NCBI GenBank assembly: GCA_035688265.1
Contig: DASSNE010000003.1
Location: forward strand, 38,123 to 102,122
Source: DASSBR01 sp035688265
GTDB lineage: Bacteria > Pseudomonadota > Gammaproteobacteria > Natronospirales > DASSBR01
Direction: 5' to 3'
DNA length: 64,000 nucleotides
Under the pieces are notes generated by a model. The model searched no databases, was not told the DNA's origin, and saw nothing but the letters and a program-made list of their open reading frames with translations. This document shows positions 27,006-35,674 of this stretch, piece after piece. Numbering within the stretch: the first letter of the stretch is position 1; each line of letters opens with the position of its first letter. Position numbers and translations under genes: made by a program.

Positions 27006-27030
27006 TAAGAATAAGGTGGAGGCGCTCTTG

Positions 27031-27067
27031 CCCCCTCTCCCTTCGGGAGAGGGCTGGGGTGAGGGTG
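27031..27067 (+). repeat. CCCTCTCC hairpin repeat, copy 1
   Basis: CCCTCTCCC-TTC-GGGAGAGGG (27033-27053) followed by CTGGGGTGAGGGTG. A close relative lies at 41551-41586. This kind of element is widespread in proteobacterial intergenic DNA. It sits directly before the maf stop in the rng-maf gap. Confidence 0.75.
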
Positions 27068-27083
27068 CCCAGTCGCACGTCGC

Positions 27084-27662
27084 CTAGAACCGGGCACCAA
27101 ACTGGAGCAAAAGCGAAGCCGTTTCGGACAACGGCAGCCCCACAACCCCCGAATAGCTTCCCTCAAGCCGCGCCACGAAAATGGCGCCGCGCCCCTGGAT
27201 CGCGTAGGCGCCGGCCTTGTTGTCGCCTTCGCCCGTCGCGACGTAGGCTTCGATTTCCGCTTCGCTCATGTCCCGAAATACCACCGTGCTCCGGCTGAGC
27301 GCGGTGCGCGTTGTCGAGCCATCCGTCACCGCGACCGCGCTCAGCACTTCGTGCGCTCGCCCTGCCAGCCGCGCCAGCATCGCCCGCGCGTCCGTCCGGT
27401 CTCTCGGCTTGCCCAATACGTCGCCATCGACTACGACGGCGGTATCGGCGCCGAGCACGATCGCATCGGTCGCGCGCAGTGCCGCGCGACCGGCCGCGGC
27501 CTTGGCCTGGGCCAGTCTCAGAACGTAGTCGGCGGGGGCTTCGGCGGGAAACCGGGTTTCATCGACTGGGGCGGCGACCCGTTCGTGCGCCACGCCGATC
27601 TGGCGGAGCAGCTCGTGTCGCCGCGGAGAGGCGGACGCGAGATACAGATCAGGCCCGGTGAT
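27084..27662 (-). CDS. maf: Maf nucleotide pyrophosphatase (YhdE-like), apparent AUC start
   Basis: Maf proteins hydrolyse non-canonical or excess nucleoside triphosphates; the YhdE type prefers dTTP/UTP and lies next to rng, as here. The active-site motif LYLASASPRRHELL is encoded from 27647 downwards, and GADTAVVVDG and KPRDRTDA follow. The first ATG/GTG/TTG in frame is GTG 27593, which would delete SASPRR. Between that GTG and the upstream in-frame stop (27741-27743) there is no canonical start. ATC at 27662 follows AAGG by 8 bases and gives a family-like N-terminus, so I place the start there. The 3' end is normal. Confidence 0.75.
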   Translation of the reverse strand: MTGPDLYLASASPRRHELLRQIGVAHERVAAPVDETRFPAEAPADYVLRLAQAKAAAGRAALRATDAIVLGADTAVVVDGDVLGKPRDRTDARAMLARLAGRAHEVLSAVAVTDGSTTRTALSRSTVVFRDMSEAEIEAYVATGEGDNKAGAYAIQGRGAIFVARLEGSYSGVVGLPLSETASLLLQFGARF

Positions 27663-28113
27663 AGGGGTGACCTTGCAGTACGGTCCAGGCGCGGTACAGC
27701 GCCTCGGCGACCACCACGCGCGCCAAGCCGTGCGGCAGCGTCAGCGGCGACAGCGACCAGCGCCAGTCGGCGCGCTCAAGGCAGTCGGGAGCGAGGCCGT
27801 CGGGGCCGCCGATCAGGAAGACGCGGTCGCGGCCGTCCTGCAGCCAGTCGCCGAATTGTTGTGCCAGCGCTTCGGTAAAGAGCGATTTGCCGCGGACATC
27901 GAGCGCGATGGCTTCGTCGTCCGGGCGGATGTGGCCCAGCATGCGCTTGCCTTCGAGCGCGCTGGCGCCGGCGCGGCGCGGGGTGCGCTTCGGCAGCGGG
28001 ATTTCGGTCAGCGACAGCGCGCACTCGTGCGGCAGCCGTGTCGCGTAGGTCTGAAAGCCTTCGTCCACCCATGCGGGCATTCGGTTGCCGATGGCGAGGA
28101 CGCGGAGATTCAT
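27649..28113 (-). CDS. rlmH: 23S rRNA (pseudouridine1915-N3)-methyltransferase RlmH
   Basis: A SPOUT methyltransferase acting on position 1915 of 23S rRNA in the 70S ribosome. 154 residues, the usual size. MNLRVLAIGNRMPAWVDEGFQTY is the family start; FLIGGPDGL and the C-terminal LTLPHGLARVVVAEALYRAWTVLQGHPYHRA form the SAM-binding knot. ATG 28113 overlaps the rsfS stop (ATGA). Its own stop overlaps the start of maf by 14 bases. Confidence 0.96.
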   Translation of the reverse strand: MNLRVLAIGNRMPAWVDEGFQTYATRLPHECALSLTEIPLPKRTPRRAGASALEGKRMLGHIRPDDEAIALDVRGKSLFTEALAQQFGDWLQDGRDRVFLIGGPDGLAPDCLERADWRWSLSPLTLPHGLARVVVAEALYRAWTVLQGHPYHRA

Positions 28114-28466
28114 CGCACCGGCAGGGCACGCGGCTGCGCCGGGATGTCCACGCTCCACAGCTTTTCGAGGTTGTAGAACTCTCGCATGCGCGGGAGCATC
28201 ACGTGGACGACGATGTCGTTGAGGTCGAGCAGGATCCATTCGCCGCCCTGTTCGCCCTCGACGCCGAGCGGCTTCACGCCGACGTCCCTGGCCGCGTCCA
28301 GCACGGCGTGCGCCAGCGCGCGCACGTGCCGGTCGGACGTCCCGCTGGCGATTACCATCATGTCGGTAATCGCAGTTGCGCCGCGCACGTCGAGCACCTT
28401 GATGTCGACGGCCTTGAGGTCGTCAAGCGCCTTGACGGCCAGGTCTTTCAGATCGTCTGTTGTCAT
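28110..28466 (-). CDS. rsfS: Ribosome silencing factor RsfS
   Basis: RsfS binds ribosomal protein L14 and blocks subunit joining when nutrients are short. 118 residues, with the conserved core KVLDVRGATAITDMMVIASGTSDRHVRALA and the later EGEQGGEWILLDLNDIVVHVMLP. The start overlaps nadD by ATGA, and the end overlaps rlmH by ATGA, so translation of the three is probably coupled. Confidence 0.96.
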   Translation of the reverse strand: MTTDDLKDLAVKALDDLKAVDIKVLDVRGATAITDMMVIASGTSDRHVRALAHAVLDAARDVGVKPLGVEGEQGGEWILLDLNDIVVHVMLPRMREFYNLEKLWSVDIPAQPRALPVR

Positions 28467-29113
28467 CGCATCTCCGCTGTCTGTCGATAAAAACCGTTGT
28501 TCATAATCAAAGTCCTCACTTCCTCGGGCAGCAGGTAACGCACGTCGCCGCCGGCGGCGACGATGGCGCGAATGGCTGTCGAGGAGATTTCAAGTTGGGT
28601 AACGGCTTGCAGGAATATGGTGCCGGCCGGGCGCTCGTGCAGCTCAGCCGGATCGCGCACCTGGCGCGCGGCGACCAGTGTGCTGAGTTCGCCCTCCGCC
28701 TGCAGATGCCAGCCCGGCCGGTGGGCGACCACCAGGTGCGCCAGGTCGAGCAGTTCGCGCCAGCGGTGCCAGCTCGCCAGACCGAGAAACGCGTCCATGC
28801 CGACGATCAGCGCCAGCGGCGTGTCGGGCAGGTCGTGTCGCAGCGATTCGAGCGTGGTGACCGAATACGATGGCGCGCTGCTGTGCACCTCGCGTTCGTC
28901 GACCACGAAGCGCGGCTCCGGCGCGACGGCCGCCTTGACCATCGCCAGGCGCGCATCCGGCGGCGCGACCGGCTGGCCGCGGTGCGGCGGGCGACCGCTG
29001 GGGATGAAGCGGATTTCGGCGAGGTCGAGCGCCTCGAGCACGTCGAGGGCGGGTCGCAGGTGGCCGTAATGAATGGGATCGAATGTCCCGCCGAAGATGC
29101 CGACGGCTCGCAT
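28463..29113 (-). CDS. nadD: Nicotinate-nucleotide adenylyltransferase
   Basis: NadD joins nicotinate mononucleotide and ATP to give deamido-NAD in NAD synthesis. 216 residues. The nucleotidyltransferase motif GIFGGTFDPIHYGHLR is at residues 5-20 and the C-terminal ISSTAIRAIVAAGGDVRYLLPEEV completes the ATP site. The ATG overlaps the holA stop as TGATG. Confidence 0.96.
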   Translation of the reverse strand: MRAVGIFGGTFDPIHYGHLRPALDVLEALDLAEIRFIPSGRPPHRGQPVAPPDARLAMVKAAVAPEPRFVVDEREVHSSAPSYSVTTLESLRHDLPDTPLALIVGMDAFLGLASWHRWRELLDLAHLVVAHRPGWHLQAEGELSTLVAARQVRDPAELHERPAGTIFLQAVTQLEISSTAIRAIVAAGGDVRYLLPEEVRTLIMNNGFYRQTAEMR

Positions 29114-30144
29114 CAGGCGGCTTGATCCTCTTCAGAGACGGGCAGCGCGCCGGATAGCATCGCCACCAGTGCCGTCAGCACCGGCCACGACTCCGCGTGA
29201 CGCGGCCCCTTGATGATGCGGTCGGCCTCCGCCGCGCGCATCAGCAGCCTGCCGGAAGCGCGTCTGCCGAGCCGGCGCAGCGCGCCCTCCACCAGCGCGC
29301 GGCGCTTCGTCGGCCAGACCTTGCCGAGCGCCTGCGCCACGGATTTGCCGGCTCCGGCGTCAAAAGCGGCGTCGGCCAAGATCCGGATGTCGCGCGTCAA
29401 TGCCCATAGCACCAAGGTAGGTGCAACGCCCTCGGCTTTCAAGCCGGCCAGCATCGCCAGCGCGCGGGCGCTGTTGCCGCCGAGCGCGGCGTCGACGAGG
29501 CCGAAGACGTCATAACGCGCACTGGCCGAGACCGCCGCCTGTACGGCTGCCAGCCCGACATGACCGGGGCCGACGGACAATACGAGCTTGTCGACCTCCT
29601 GCGCCGCCGCCAGCAGGTTGCCTTCGACCCGATCCGCCAGCAGTTGCGCCGCATCGTCATCGAGTTGCAGACCGCGCCCGCGCGCGCGCTGGGCGATCCA
29701 GCGCGGCAGCTCGCCGGTGCCGACCGGCCAGATTTCCAGTACCGCGCCCGCCTTGTCGAGCGCCTTCAACCATGCCGCGCCGCCCCCGCGCCGGTCGAGC
29801 TTGGGCGCAATCACCAGCAGCAGCGTGTCGGGCGGTGGCGCGGCGGCGTAATTCGCCAGCGCCTCGCCGCCGTCGCGACCGGGCTTGCCGCTCGGCAGGC
29901 GCACCTCCAGCAACTGCCGCGACGCGAACAGCGACAGGCTGGCGCCGGCCGCGGCCAGCCGCCCCCAGTCGAAGCCGCGCTCGGCGAACAGGATCTCGCG
30001 ATCAGTGAAGCCGTCGGCGCGCGCCGCGGCCCGCACCGCGTCGGCGGCCTCCTGCACCAGCAGCGTTTCATCGCCGGCGATCAGGTAGACGGGCAGCAGC
30101 GTCTTCTTGAGGTGCGCCGCGAGCGTCTCGGCGCGCAGCTTCAA
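29113..30144 (-). CDS. holA: DNA polymerase III delta subunit
   Basis: The delta subunit opens the beta clamp in the clamp-loader complex. 343 residues, normal for HolA. The N-terminus LKLRAETLAAHLKKTLLPVYLIAGDETLLVQEAADAVR aligns with the E. coli start when TTG 30144 is used; no ATG fits. The C-terminal collar (LWALTRDIRIL, VWPTKRRALVEGALRRL) is present. A 9-codon frame (30141-30170, ATG to TGA) ends exactly over the TTG and may aid its translation. No strong Shine-Dalgarno site is seen. Confidence 0.9.
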   Translation of the reverse strand: MKLRAETLAAHLKKTLLPVYLIAGDETLLVQEAADAVRAAARADGFTDREILFAERGFDWGRLAAAGASLSLFASRQLLEVRLPSGKPGRDGGEALANYAAAPPPDTLLLVIAPKLDRRGGGAAWLKALDKAGAVLEIWPVGTGELPRWIAQRARGRGLQLDDDAAQLLADRVEGNLLAAAQEVDKLVLSVGPGHVGLAAVQAAVSASARYDVFGLVDAALGGNSARALAMLAGLKAEGVAPTLVLWALTRDIRILADAAFDAGAGKSVAQALGKVWPTKRRALVEGALRRLGRRASGRLLMRAAEADRIIKGPRHAESWPVLTALVAMLSGALPVSEEDQAA

Positions 30145-30209
30145 AGGCGGGAAAGTAAACCGGTAGCCATGCCTGCATGATAGCCGGGCGGGCGGTGAGA
30201 TGTCACCTG

Positions 30210-30665
30210 CTAGAGGCGATCCTGCCTCGCCGCGTCGCGCGCGCTCGCCGGCGGCAACCGCATACCGCGACGCCGGGCCGTTACCTCCGGGCGCGTCGAG
30301 CCGCGGCCCAGTTCGTCAAGCACGTCCGTGGCCGTGACGATGCCGACGAGACGCCCGTCATCAACGACCGGCAGCGAGCCTATGAGCCGGCCACGCATCA
30401 GGTTCGCCGCCTGGCGCAGCGTCATTCCCGGCGTCCCCGTCGCCAGCTTGCGCGCCATCAACTCGCGCACTGTGCGCCCGCTGCGCATCTCGGCACCGTT
30501 GGTTCCGCCCAGGTCGCGATCGGACAGTACACCGATGGGGCGGGCACCATCGACCACAACCAGATGCCGAACCCGCTCATCCTGCATCCGCGACCACGCA
30601 GCGCTCGCCGTCTGCTCGGGCTCGATGGTCAGAACCGGTGATTTCATAACTTCGTTCAGTCGCAT
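30210..30665 (-). CDS. Stand-alone CBS-pair domain protein
   Basis: 151 residues consisting of two CBS motifs: MRLNEVMKSPVLTIEPEQTASAAW...HLVVVDGARPIGVLSDRDL and VRELMARKLATGTPGMTL...GSLPVVDDGRLVGIVTATDVLDEL. CBS pairs bind adenosine nucleotides and regulate partner proteins. No catalytic domain is attached, so the role is unknown. ATG 30665 is chosen because the domain begins there. It lies between lptE and holA, normally adjacent in gammaproteobacteria, and so is an insertion into the cluster. The tail is basic. Confidence 0.8.
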   Translation of the reverse strand: MRLNEVMKSPVLTIEPEQTASAAWSRMQDERVRHLVVVDGARPIGVLSDRDLGGTNGAEMRSGRTVRELMARKLATGTPGMTLRQAANLMRGRLIGSLPVVDDGRLVGIVTATDVLDELGRGSTRPEVTARRRGMRLPPASARDAARQDRL

Positions 30666-30823
30666 ATCATTTTGGCCGGAAAAGGGAACAAGCAGCAAAA
30701 CTAGCGCGCGCGTACACGGACGACAATTCGTCCGATCCCCTACCACGTTTACCCGGTATGATTTTTGCGAGTACGAGGCAGATGTCATCGACGGCCGCCG
30801 GACGTGCCGGCGATGATCGCCGT

Positions 30824-31342
30824 TTAACCCGCCTTCGCAGCTTCGGCCGCTACCGGCGCCGGCGCTTTGACGGCCGCGAGCCGCCGCAGGATCACCTGCA
30901 CGAGATCGCTGCGCATTGCATCGAGCAGCCGTCGCGCTTCCTGGTTGCCGGCCAGCACGTTGTCGGGGTCGAAAACATAATCGTGCGTCAGCGACACGGT
31001 TTGCGGCGCCAGCAGCGTCTGGCCCTTATGGGTGACCGAGAACGAAATGGCATAATGCAGCTCGTAGGCTTGCGGGCGGTCTTTGCTGTCGACGGAGCTG
31101 ACGCGCTGACCGGCGTCGTCGCGCAGGATGTGCAATTCGGCGGTCGCGACAGCCGGGGACTGAACGACTTTGATATTGGTGCCGCTGAGCGCGCGTGTCA
31201 GTTGGCGAACCAGCGTGCCGTATGGGTTCGCGCCGACGATGGCGGTGCGCTGCATGACCGGCGGCAGGTTGCGGGCCCGTTGCAGGTGATAGCCGCAGCC
31301 GGCAAGCGCGAGCGCGACGAGCAACAGGGCGAGTCGTTTCAT
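30824..31342 (-). CDS. lptE: LPS-assembly lipoprotein LptE
   Basis: LptE plugs the LptD barrel and helps place LPS in the outer leaflet. 172 residues. The lipoprotein signal MKRLALLLVALALAGCGYHL places Cys16 at the lipobox, and GCGYHLQ is the family hallmark. The rest is divergent, as usual for LptE. The start overlaps the leuS stop (TAATG). The alanine-rich C-terminal tail (VKAPAPVAAEAAKAG) is not conserved. Confidence 0.92.
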   Translation of the reverse strand: MKRLALLLVALALAGCGYHLQRARNLPPVMQRTAIVGANPYGTLVRQLTRALSGTNIKVVQSPAVATAELHILRDDAGQRVSSVDSKDRPQAYELHYAISFSVTHKGQTLLAPQTVSLTHDYVFDPDNVLAGNQEARRLLDAMRSDLVQVILRRLAAVKAPAPVAAEAAKAG

Positions 31343-33918
31343 TACACCACCACGTTGACGAGCTTGCCCGGTACGACGACGACACGCCGGACCGGCTTGT
31401 CGCCGATGAAGCGCTGCACGTTTTCGTCGGCGAGCGCAGTTTGTTCGACCGCGCCGCGGTCGGCGTCGGCGTCGACCGTCACGCGGCCGCGCAGCTTGCC
31501 GTTGACCTGCACGACGATGTCGAGCTGATCGCGCTGCAACGCGTGCGGATCGACCTTCGGCCAGCGCGCGTCGATGACCGCATCGGCATGCCCGAGCTCG
31601 CGCCACAACCGGTGGCAGACGTGCGGCACGATTGGCGCGAGCAGCAGCACGGCCGTATCCAGCGCCTCGTGGATGATCGCGCGATCGGCGTCGGCATGCG
31701 GCTCGAACCGGCTCACCGTGTTGAGCAGTTCCATGACCGCGGCGATCGCCGTATTGAACGTGTAGCGCCGGCCGATGTCGTCGCCGACCTTGGCAATCGT
31801 CGCGTGCGTCTGGCGGCGCAGCTCGCGCGCCGCGTCGCCCAGCTCGCGCGGCCGCGCCTCGACCGGTCCTTGCGAGACGTGTTCGGCGACGGTGCGGTAC
31901 AGGCGTTTCAGGAATCGCACCGCGCCCTCGACGCCGGCTTCCGACCATTCCAGCGTCTGCTCTGGCGGCGCGGCGAACATCGTGAACAGGCGCACCGCGT
32001 CGGCGCCGTAACGCTGCATCAGCGTCTGCGGATCGACACCGTTGTTTTTCGACTTCGACATTTTGCCGAGGCCGCCGAATTCCACCGCCTGGCCGTCGGC
32101 GGCGACGCCCGCATCGCCCGGACCCGCTTTGACGTCGGCCGGATCGTAATAGGTGACGCGACCCTCGGCATCGCGACGAAACCAGATCTGGTTGAGCACC
32201 ATGCCTTGCGTCAGCAGGTTGGTGAACGGCTCGTCGATTTTGAGCAGGCCGAGGTCGCGCATGACCTTGGTCCAGAAGCGCGAATACAGCAGGTGCAGAA
32301 TCGCGTGCTCGATGCCGCCGATGTACTGGTCGACCGGCAGCCAGTAATCGGCACGCGCGTCGACCATCGCCGCGTCGCTCCCCGGTGACGTATAGCGCAT
32401 GTAGTACCACGACGAATCGACGAACGTATCCATCGTGTCGGTTTCGCGCCGCGCGGCGCCGCCGCAGCGCGGGCAGTCGCAGTTGATGAAACTGTCGCAA
32501 CGGGCGAGCGGATTGCCGCTGCCGTCGGGCGCGAGGTCTTCGGGCAGCACCACCGGCAACTGGTCTTCCGGCACCGGCACGGCGCCGCACTGCTCACAGT
32601 GGATGATCGGAATCGGGCAGCCCCAGTAACGCTGCCGCGAGATGCCCCAGTCGCGCAGGCGGTATTGAACCTTCTTTTCGCCCAACCCCTTCGCTTCAAG
32701 CGCGGCGGCGACCGCGTCGGTCGCGGCTTGAAAGCCGAGGCCGTCGTACCGCCCGGAATTTACGCAGACACCGTCCTTCGATGCGTACCACGCCTGCCAA
32801 TCGGCGGAATCGTATTGCTCGCCCTCGACCGCGACGACCTGGCGGATCGGCAGCGCGTACTTGTGGGCAAACGCGAAATCGCGTTCGTCGTGGCCGGGCA
32901 CGCCCATCACCGCGCCTTCACCGTAGCCCATCAGCACGTAGTTGCCGATCCAGACCGGCACGTCTTCGCCGGTCAGCGGATGGCGCACGCTGAAGCCGGT
33001 CGGCACGCCTTCCTTGTCCTGCGTCGCAAGTTCCGCCTCGGTGACGCCGCCGGCGCGGCATTTTTCGATGAACGCGGCGGCGTCGGGATTGTCCTCGGCC
33101 AGCCGCGCGGCAAGCGGATGCTCGGCGGCGACCGCGACGAACGTCACGCCCATCAGCGTATCGGCGCGCGTCGTGAACACCCACAATTTTTCATCGTGGC
33201 CGTCGAGCGTGTAGGGAAACGCGATGCGCACGCCCTCGCTCTTGCCGATCCAGTTGGCCTGCATCGTGCGCACGCGCTCCGGCCACCCGTCGAGATCGTC
33301 GAGCGCCGCGAGCAGCTCATCGGCGTAGGCGGTGATGCGCATGTAATACATCGGGATGTCGCGCTTTTCGACCAGCGCGCCGGTGCGCCAGCCGCGCCCG
33401 TCGATGACCTGCTCGTTGGCGAGCACGGTCTGATCGACCGGATCCCAGTTGACCGCGCCGGTCTTCTGGTAGACCAGCCCTGTTTCGAGCATCTTCAGGA
33501 ACAGCCACTGGTTCCAGCGGTAGTAGTCCGGCTCGCAAGTCGCAAACTCGCGCGACCAGTCGATGCCGAAGCCGAGCGCCTGCAACTGGCCCCGCATGTA
33601 GTCGATGTTGTCGCGCGTCCAGCGGCCGGGCGGGATGCCGTGTTCCATCGCGGCGTTTTCGGCCGGCAGCCCGAACGCGTCCCAGCCCATCGGCTGCAGC
33701 ACGTTTTTGCCGCGCATGCGGTGGTAGCGCGAGATCACGTCGCCGATGGTGTAGTTGCGCACGTGGCCCATGTGCAGCTTGCCGCTCGGATACGGCAGCA
33801 TGCACAGGCAGTAGTACTTGTCGCCCGGCGCATCCTCGCGCGCGACGAAAGCGTCAGCCTCGCGCCAGTACGCCTGTGCCTCGGCTTCGATCTGTTCGGG
33901 TTTGTAGGTCGGATCCAT
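31342..33918 (-). CDS. leuS: Leucyl-tRNA synthetase
   Basis: Class I synthetase charging tRNA-Leu. About 858 residues. HMGH in PYPSGKLHMGHVRNYT is the HIGH motif, GKMSKSKNNGVDP the KMSKS loop, and a zinc-type CPRCGG occurs in the connective region. The editing domain holds TTRADTLMGVTFVAVAAEHP. ATG 33918 matches the family start (MDPTYKPEQIE); ATG 33927 three codons upstream is also possible. Its first 65 bases overlap the end of the upstream ligase gene. The stop overlaps lptE. Confidence 0.96.
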   Translation of the reverse strand: MDPTYKPEQIEAEAQAYWREADAFVAREDAPGDKYYCLCMLPYPSGKLHMGHVRNYTIGDVISRYHRMRGKNVLQPMGWDAFGLPAENAAMEHGIPPGRWTRDNIDYMRGQLQALGFGIDWSREFATCEPDYYRWNQWLFLKMLETGLVYQKTGAVNWDPVDQTVLANEQVIDGRGWRTGALVEKRDIPMYYMRITAYADELLAALDDLDGWPERVRTMQANWIGKSEGVRIAFPYTLDGHDEKLWVFTTRADTLMGVTFVAVAAEHPLAARLAEDNPDAAAFIEKCRAGGVTEAELATQDKEGVPTGFSVRHPLTGEDVPVWIGNYVLMGYGEGAVMGVPGHDERDFAFAHKYALPIRQVVAVEGEQYDSADWQAWYASKDGVCVNSGRYDGLGFQAATDAVAAALEAKGLGEKKVQYRLRDWGISRQRYWGCPIPIIHCEQCGAVPVPEDQLPVVLPEDLAPDGSGNPLARCDSFINCDCPRCGGAARRETDTMDTFVDSSWYYMRYTSPGSDAAMVDARADYWLPVDQYIGGIEHAILHLLYSRFWTKVMRDLGLLKIDEPFTNLLTQGMVLNQIWFRRDAEGRVTYYDPADVKAGPGDAGVAADGQAVEFGGLGKMSKSKNNGVDPQTLMQRYGADAVRLFTMFAAPPEQTLEWSEAGVEGAVRFLKRLYRTVAEHVSQGPVEARPRELGDAARELRRQTHATIAKVGDDIGRRYTFNTAIAAVMELLNTVSRFEPHADADRAIIHEALDTAVLLLAPIVPHVCHRLWRELGHADAVIDARWPKVDPHALQRDQLDIVVQVNGKLRGRVTVDADADRGAVEQTALADENVQRFIGDKPVRRVVVVPGKLVNVVV

Positions 33919-35674
33919 GGATGCCATTGTCTGGAGTCGAACTGGCAAGTGTAGCGTCTTCTTCGGCGGTGTACATCAACGCGGTGAACGTGCCGACGAA
34001 AATGACGTAATAATCGATGATCAGCGAGTGGTTGAAAATCGTTTCGGTCATGCCGAAGATCGCGAACCCGCTGATGACGATCATGCCGGCGTAGGCGCAT
34101 CGTCGAACCGCCGCATCACGCGCGCCGAGGCGGCCGGCGAACAGGTACGCCGGCACGCCGAGCAGCAGCAGCAATTCGATCATGCCGATGATGCCGCGGC
34201 TCGCAAGCGCGTTCAGGTACTGATTGTGCGGATGATCGTAGGTCGCCGTGACGGGCGCGGCGAGGCCTTCGTCAACGCGCATGGCCGCCGCCGCGCGATA
34301 CGCGCCGGTGCCGACGCCGGCGATCCAGTGGTTCGTGAAGATGTCCCACGCGACGCCCCACATCGCGAGGCGCGCTCCGACCGACGTGGCCGTATAAAAG
34401 TAGCGGTACGCGCCCGGGTTCATCTGCAACGGCACGACCCACAGCTCGTCCCCCGCCGGCACTTCCAGGCCGAGCCGGTCATAACGGCGAAAGCGCTGCG
34501 GCTTGCCTGCAATCACGATCTTGCGGTACTCCGGCCAGTGGACGCGCTGCTCGCCGGTGCCGGAAATCCGCACGCGGCCGGTGCCGCGCACCAGCACGCT
34601 TGCAAAGCCGGGCATGTCGTCGTGATCGACGATACGCGAGATCCATGCCCAGCCGCCGTGATCCGAGTCGGCCGTCAGATGCAGCGCCATGCCGCCGGCG
34701 CAGCGGTCGCCGAAACCGGCCTTCTCGAGCGCGCCCGCGTCCTGCACCGCTTCGATCCGCGGCGCGTGGTCGCCATGCCGGATCGCCGAATGCGCCAGCC
34801 CGCGCGCCAGCGGTCGCGCACTGATGCAGGTCGATTTGGGCACGGCGGCGACGGCATCGCGGAAATGGATATAGCTGTTCCAGCCGCCGACCGCTTCGGC
34901 GATGCGCGGCCCCATGCCGATTGCCGGCACCGCGACGACGGCGGCCGCGACAGCGATCGCGCCCCCGATGATGGCGAGGCGCCAGCGTATGCCCAGGTCG
35001 CGGGTCAACGCCGCGATGGTGAGCCCGCCGAAGACCGGTATCGCCAGCCAGCCGCCGCGCGTGCCGGAGAGGATGCTCGCGGTCAGCCCGCCGGCGAGGC
35101 CCACAATACCGGCCGCCACGACCAGCCAGCGTCGCCAGCCGCCGCGCGTGTCAGGCATCATGACAATCGCGACGAAGCCGGACATCAGCGCCAGATCGCC
35201 AAAAGTGATCGCGATACTGTCGCCGGCGGCGCGCACCACGCCGTTGGTTTCGAAATATTGCGCCAACCCGCAGCCGGCGGCGACCACGGAGCCGGCGACA
35301 AACGCCGCCCAGGCCGCCCAACGCGGCGGCCCGAGGCGACGCAGCGCCAGATACGCCGGGATCATCACGATAAAGCGCAAAAACCGGCCGAGCATGCGAA
35401 AGCCGAGATTGGTCTGGACGCCATTCAGATAGGCGAAGATCGCGATTCCGGCGTAGGCGGCGGCGATCCAGACGAGCAGCTTTTCGGCGGCCGTCAGCCC
35501 GCGGCCGAAGCCGTAACGGAAGCCGACGTACATGCCGACGAGGCCAAGTGCCAGCAGCGAATAGCTGTCGACGCGGTCGACGACCAGCGCCATCGCTGCC
35601 GTGGCGACCACGGCAAGCGTGACGATGATTTGGCAGGCGCGATTTCCCCAGCCGTACTGCAACACCGCAGTCAC
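33854..35674 (-). CDS. O-antigen ligase/polymerase-family membrane protein (Wzy_C)
   Basis: 606 residues with about ten membrane segments. The Wzy_C-type core is visible as ILSGTRGGWLAIPVFGG near residues 212-228 and HPHNQYLNALASRGIIGMIELLLLL later. A polar loop of about 170 residues between them is larger than usual and probably periplasmic. Such proteins ligate O-antigen to lipid A-core or glycans to proteins; which one is not clear. The GTG start overlaps the lnt stop (GTGA), so it is built into the lnt-leuS operon although it is not a standard member. Its tail overlaps the leuS start by 65 bases. Confidence 0.8.
   Translation of the reverse strand: MTAVLQYGWGNRACQIIVTLAVVATAAMALVVDRVDSYSLLALGLVGMYVGFRYGFGRGLTAAEKLLVWIAAAYAGIAIFAYLNGVQTNLGFRMLGRFLRFIVMIPAYLALRRLGPPRWAAWAAFVAGSVVAAGCGLAQYFETNGVVRAAGDSIAITFGDLALMSGFVAIVMMPDTRGGWRRWLVVAAGIVGLAGGLTASILSGTRGGWLAIPVFGGLTIAALTRDLGIRWRLAIIGGAIAVAAAVVAVPAIGMGPRIAEAVGGWNSYIHFRDAVAAVPKSTCISARPLARGLAHSAIRHGDHAPRIEAVQDAGALEKAGFGDRCAGGMALHLTADSDHGGWAWISRIVDHDDMPGFASVLVRGTGRVRISGTGEQRVHWPEYRKIVIAGKPQRFRRYDRLGLEVPAGDELWVVPLQMNPGAYRYFYTATSVGARLAMWGVAWDIFTNHWIAGVGTGAYRAAAAMRVDEGLAAPVTATYDHPHNQYLNALASRGIIGMIELLLLLGVPAYLFAGRLGARDAAVRRCAYAGMIVISGFAIFGMTETIFNHSLIIDYYVIFVGTFTALMYTAEEDATLASSTPDNGIHGSDLQTRTDRSRGTGVLARG

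Noticed and set aside
27084..27593. Maf starting at GTG 27593
   Set aside because: It would remove the SASPRR active-site motif that is encoded immediately upstream in the same frame.
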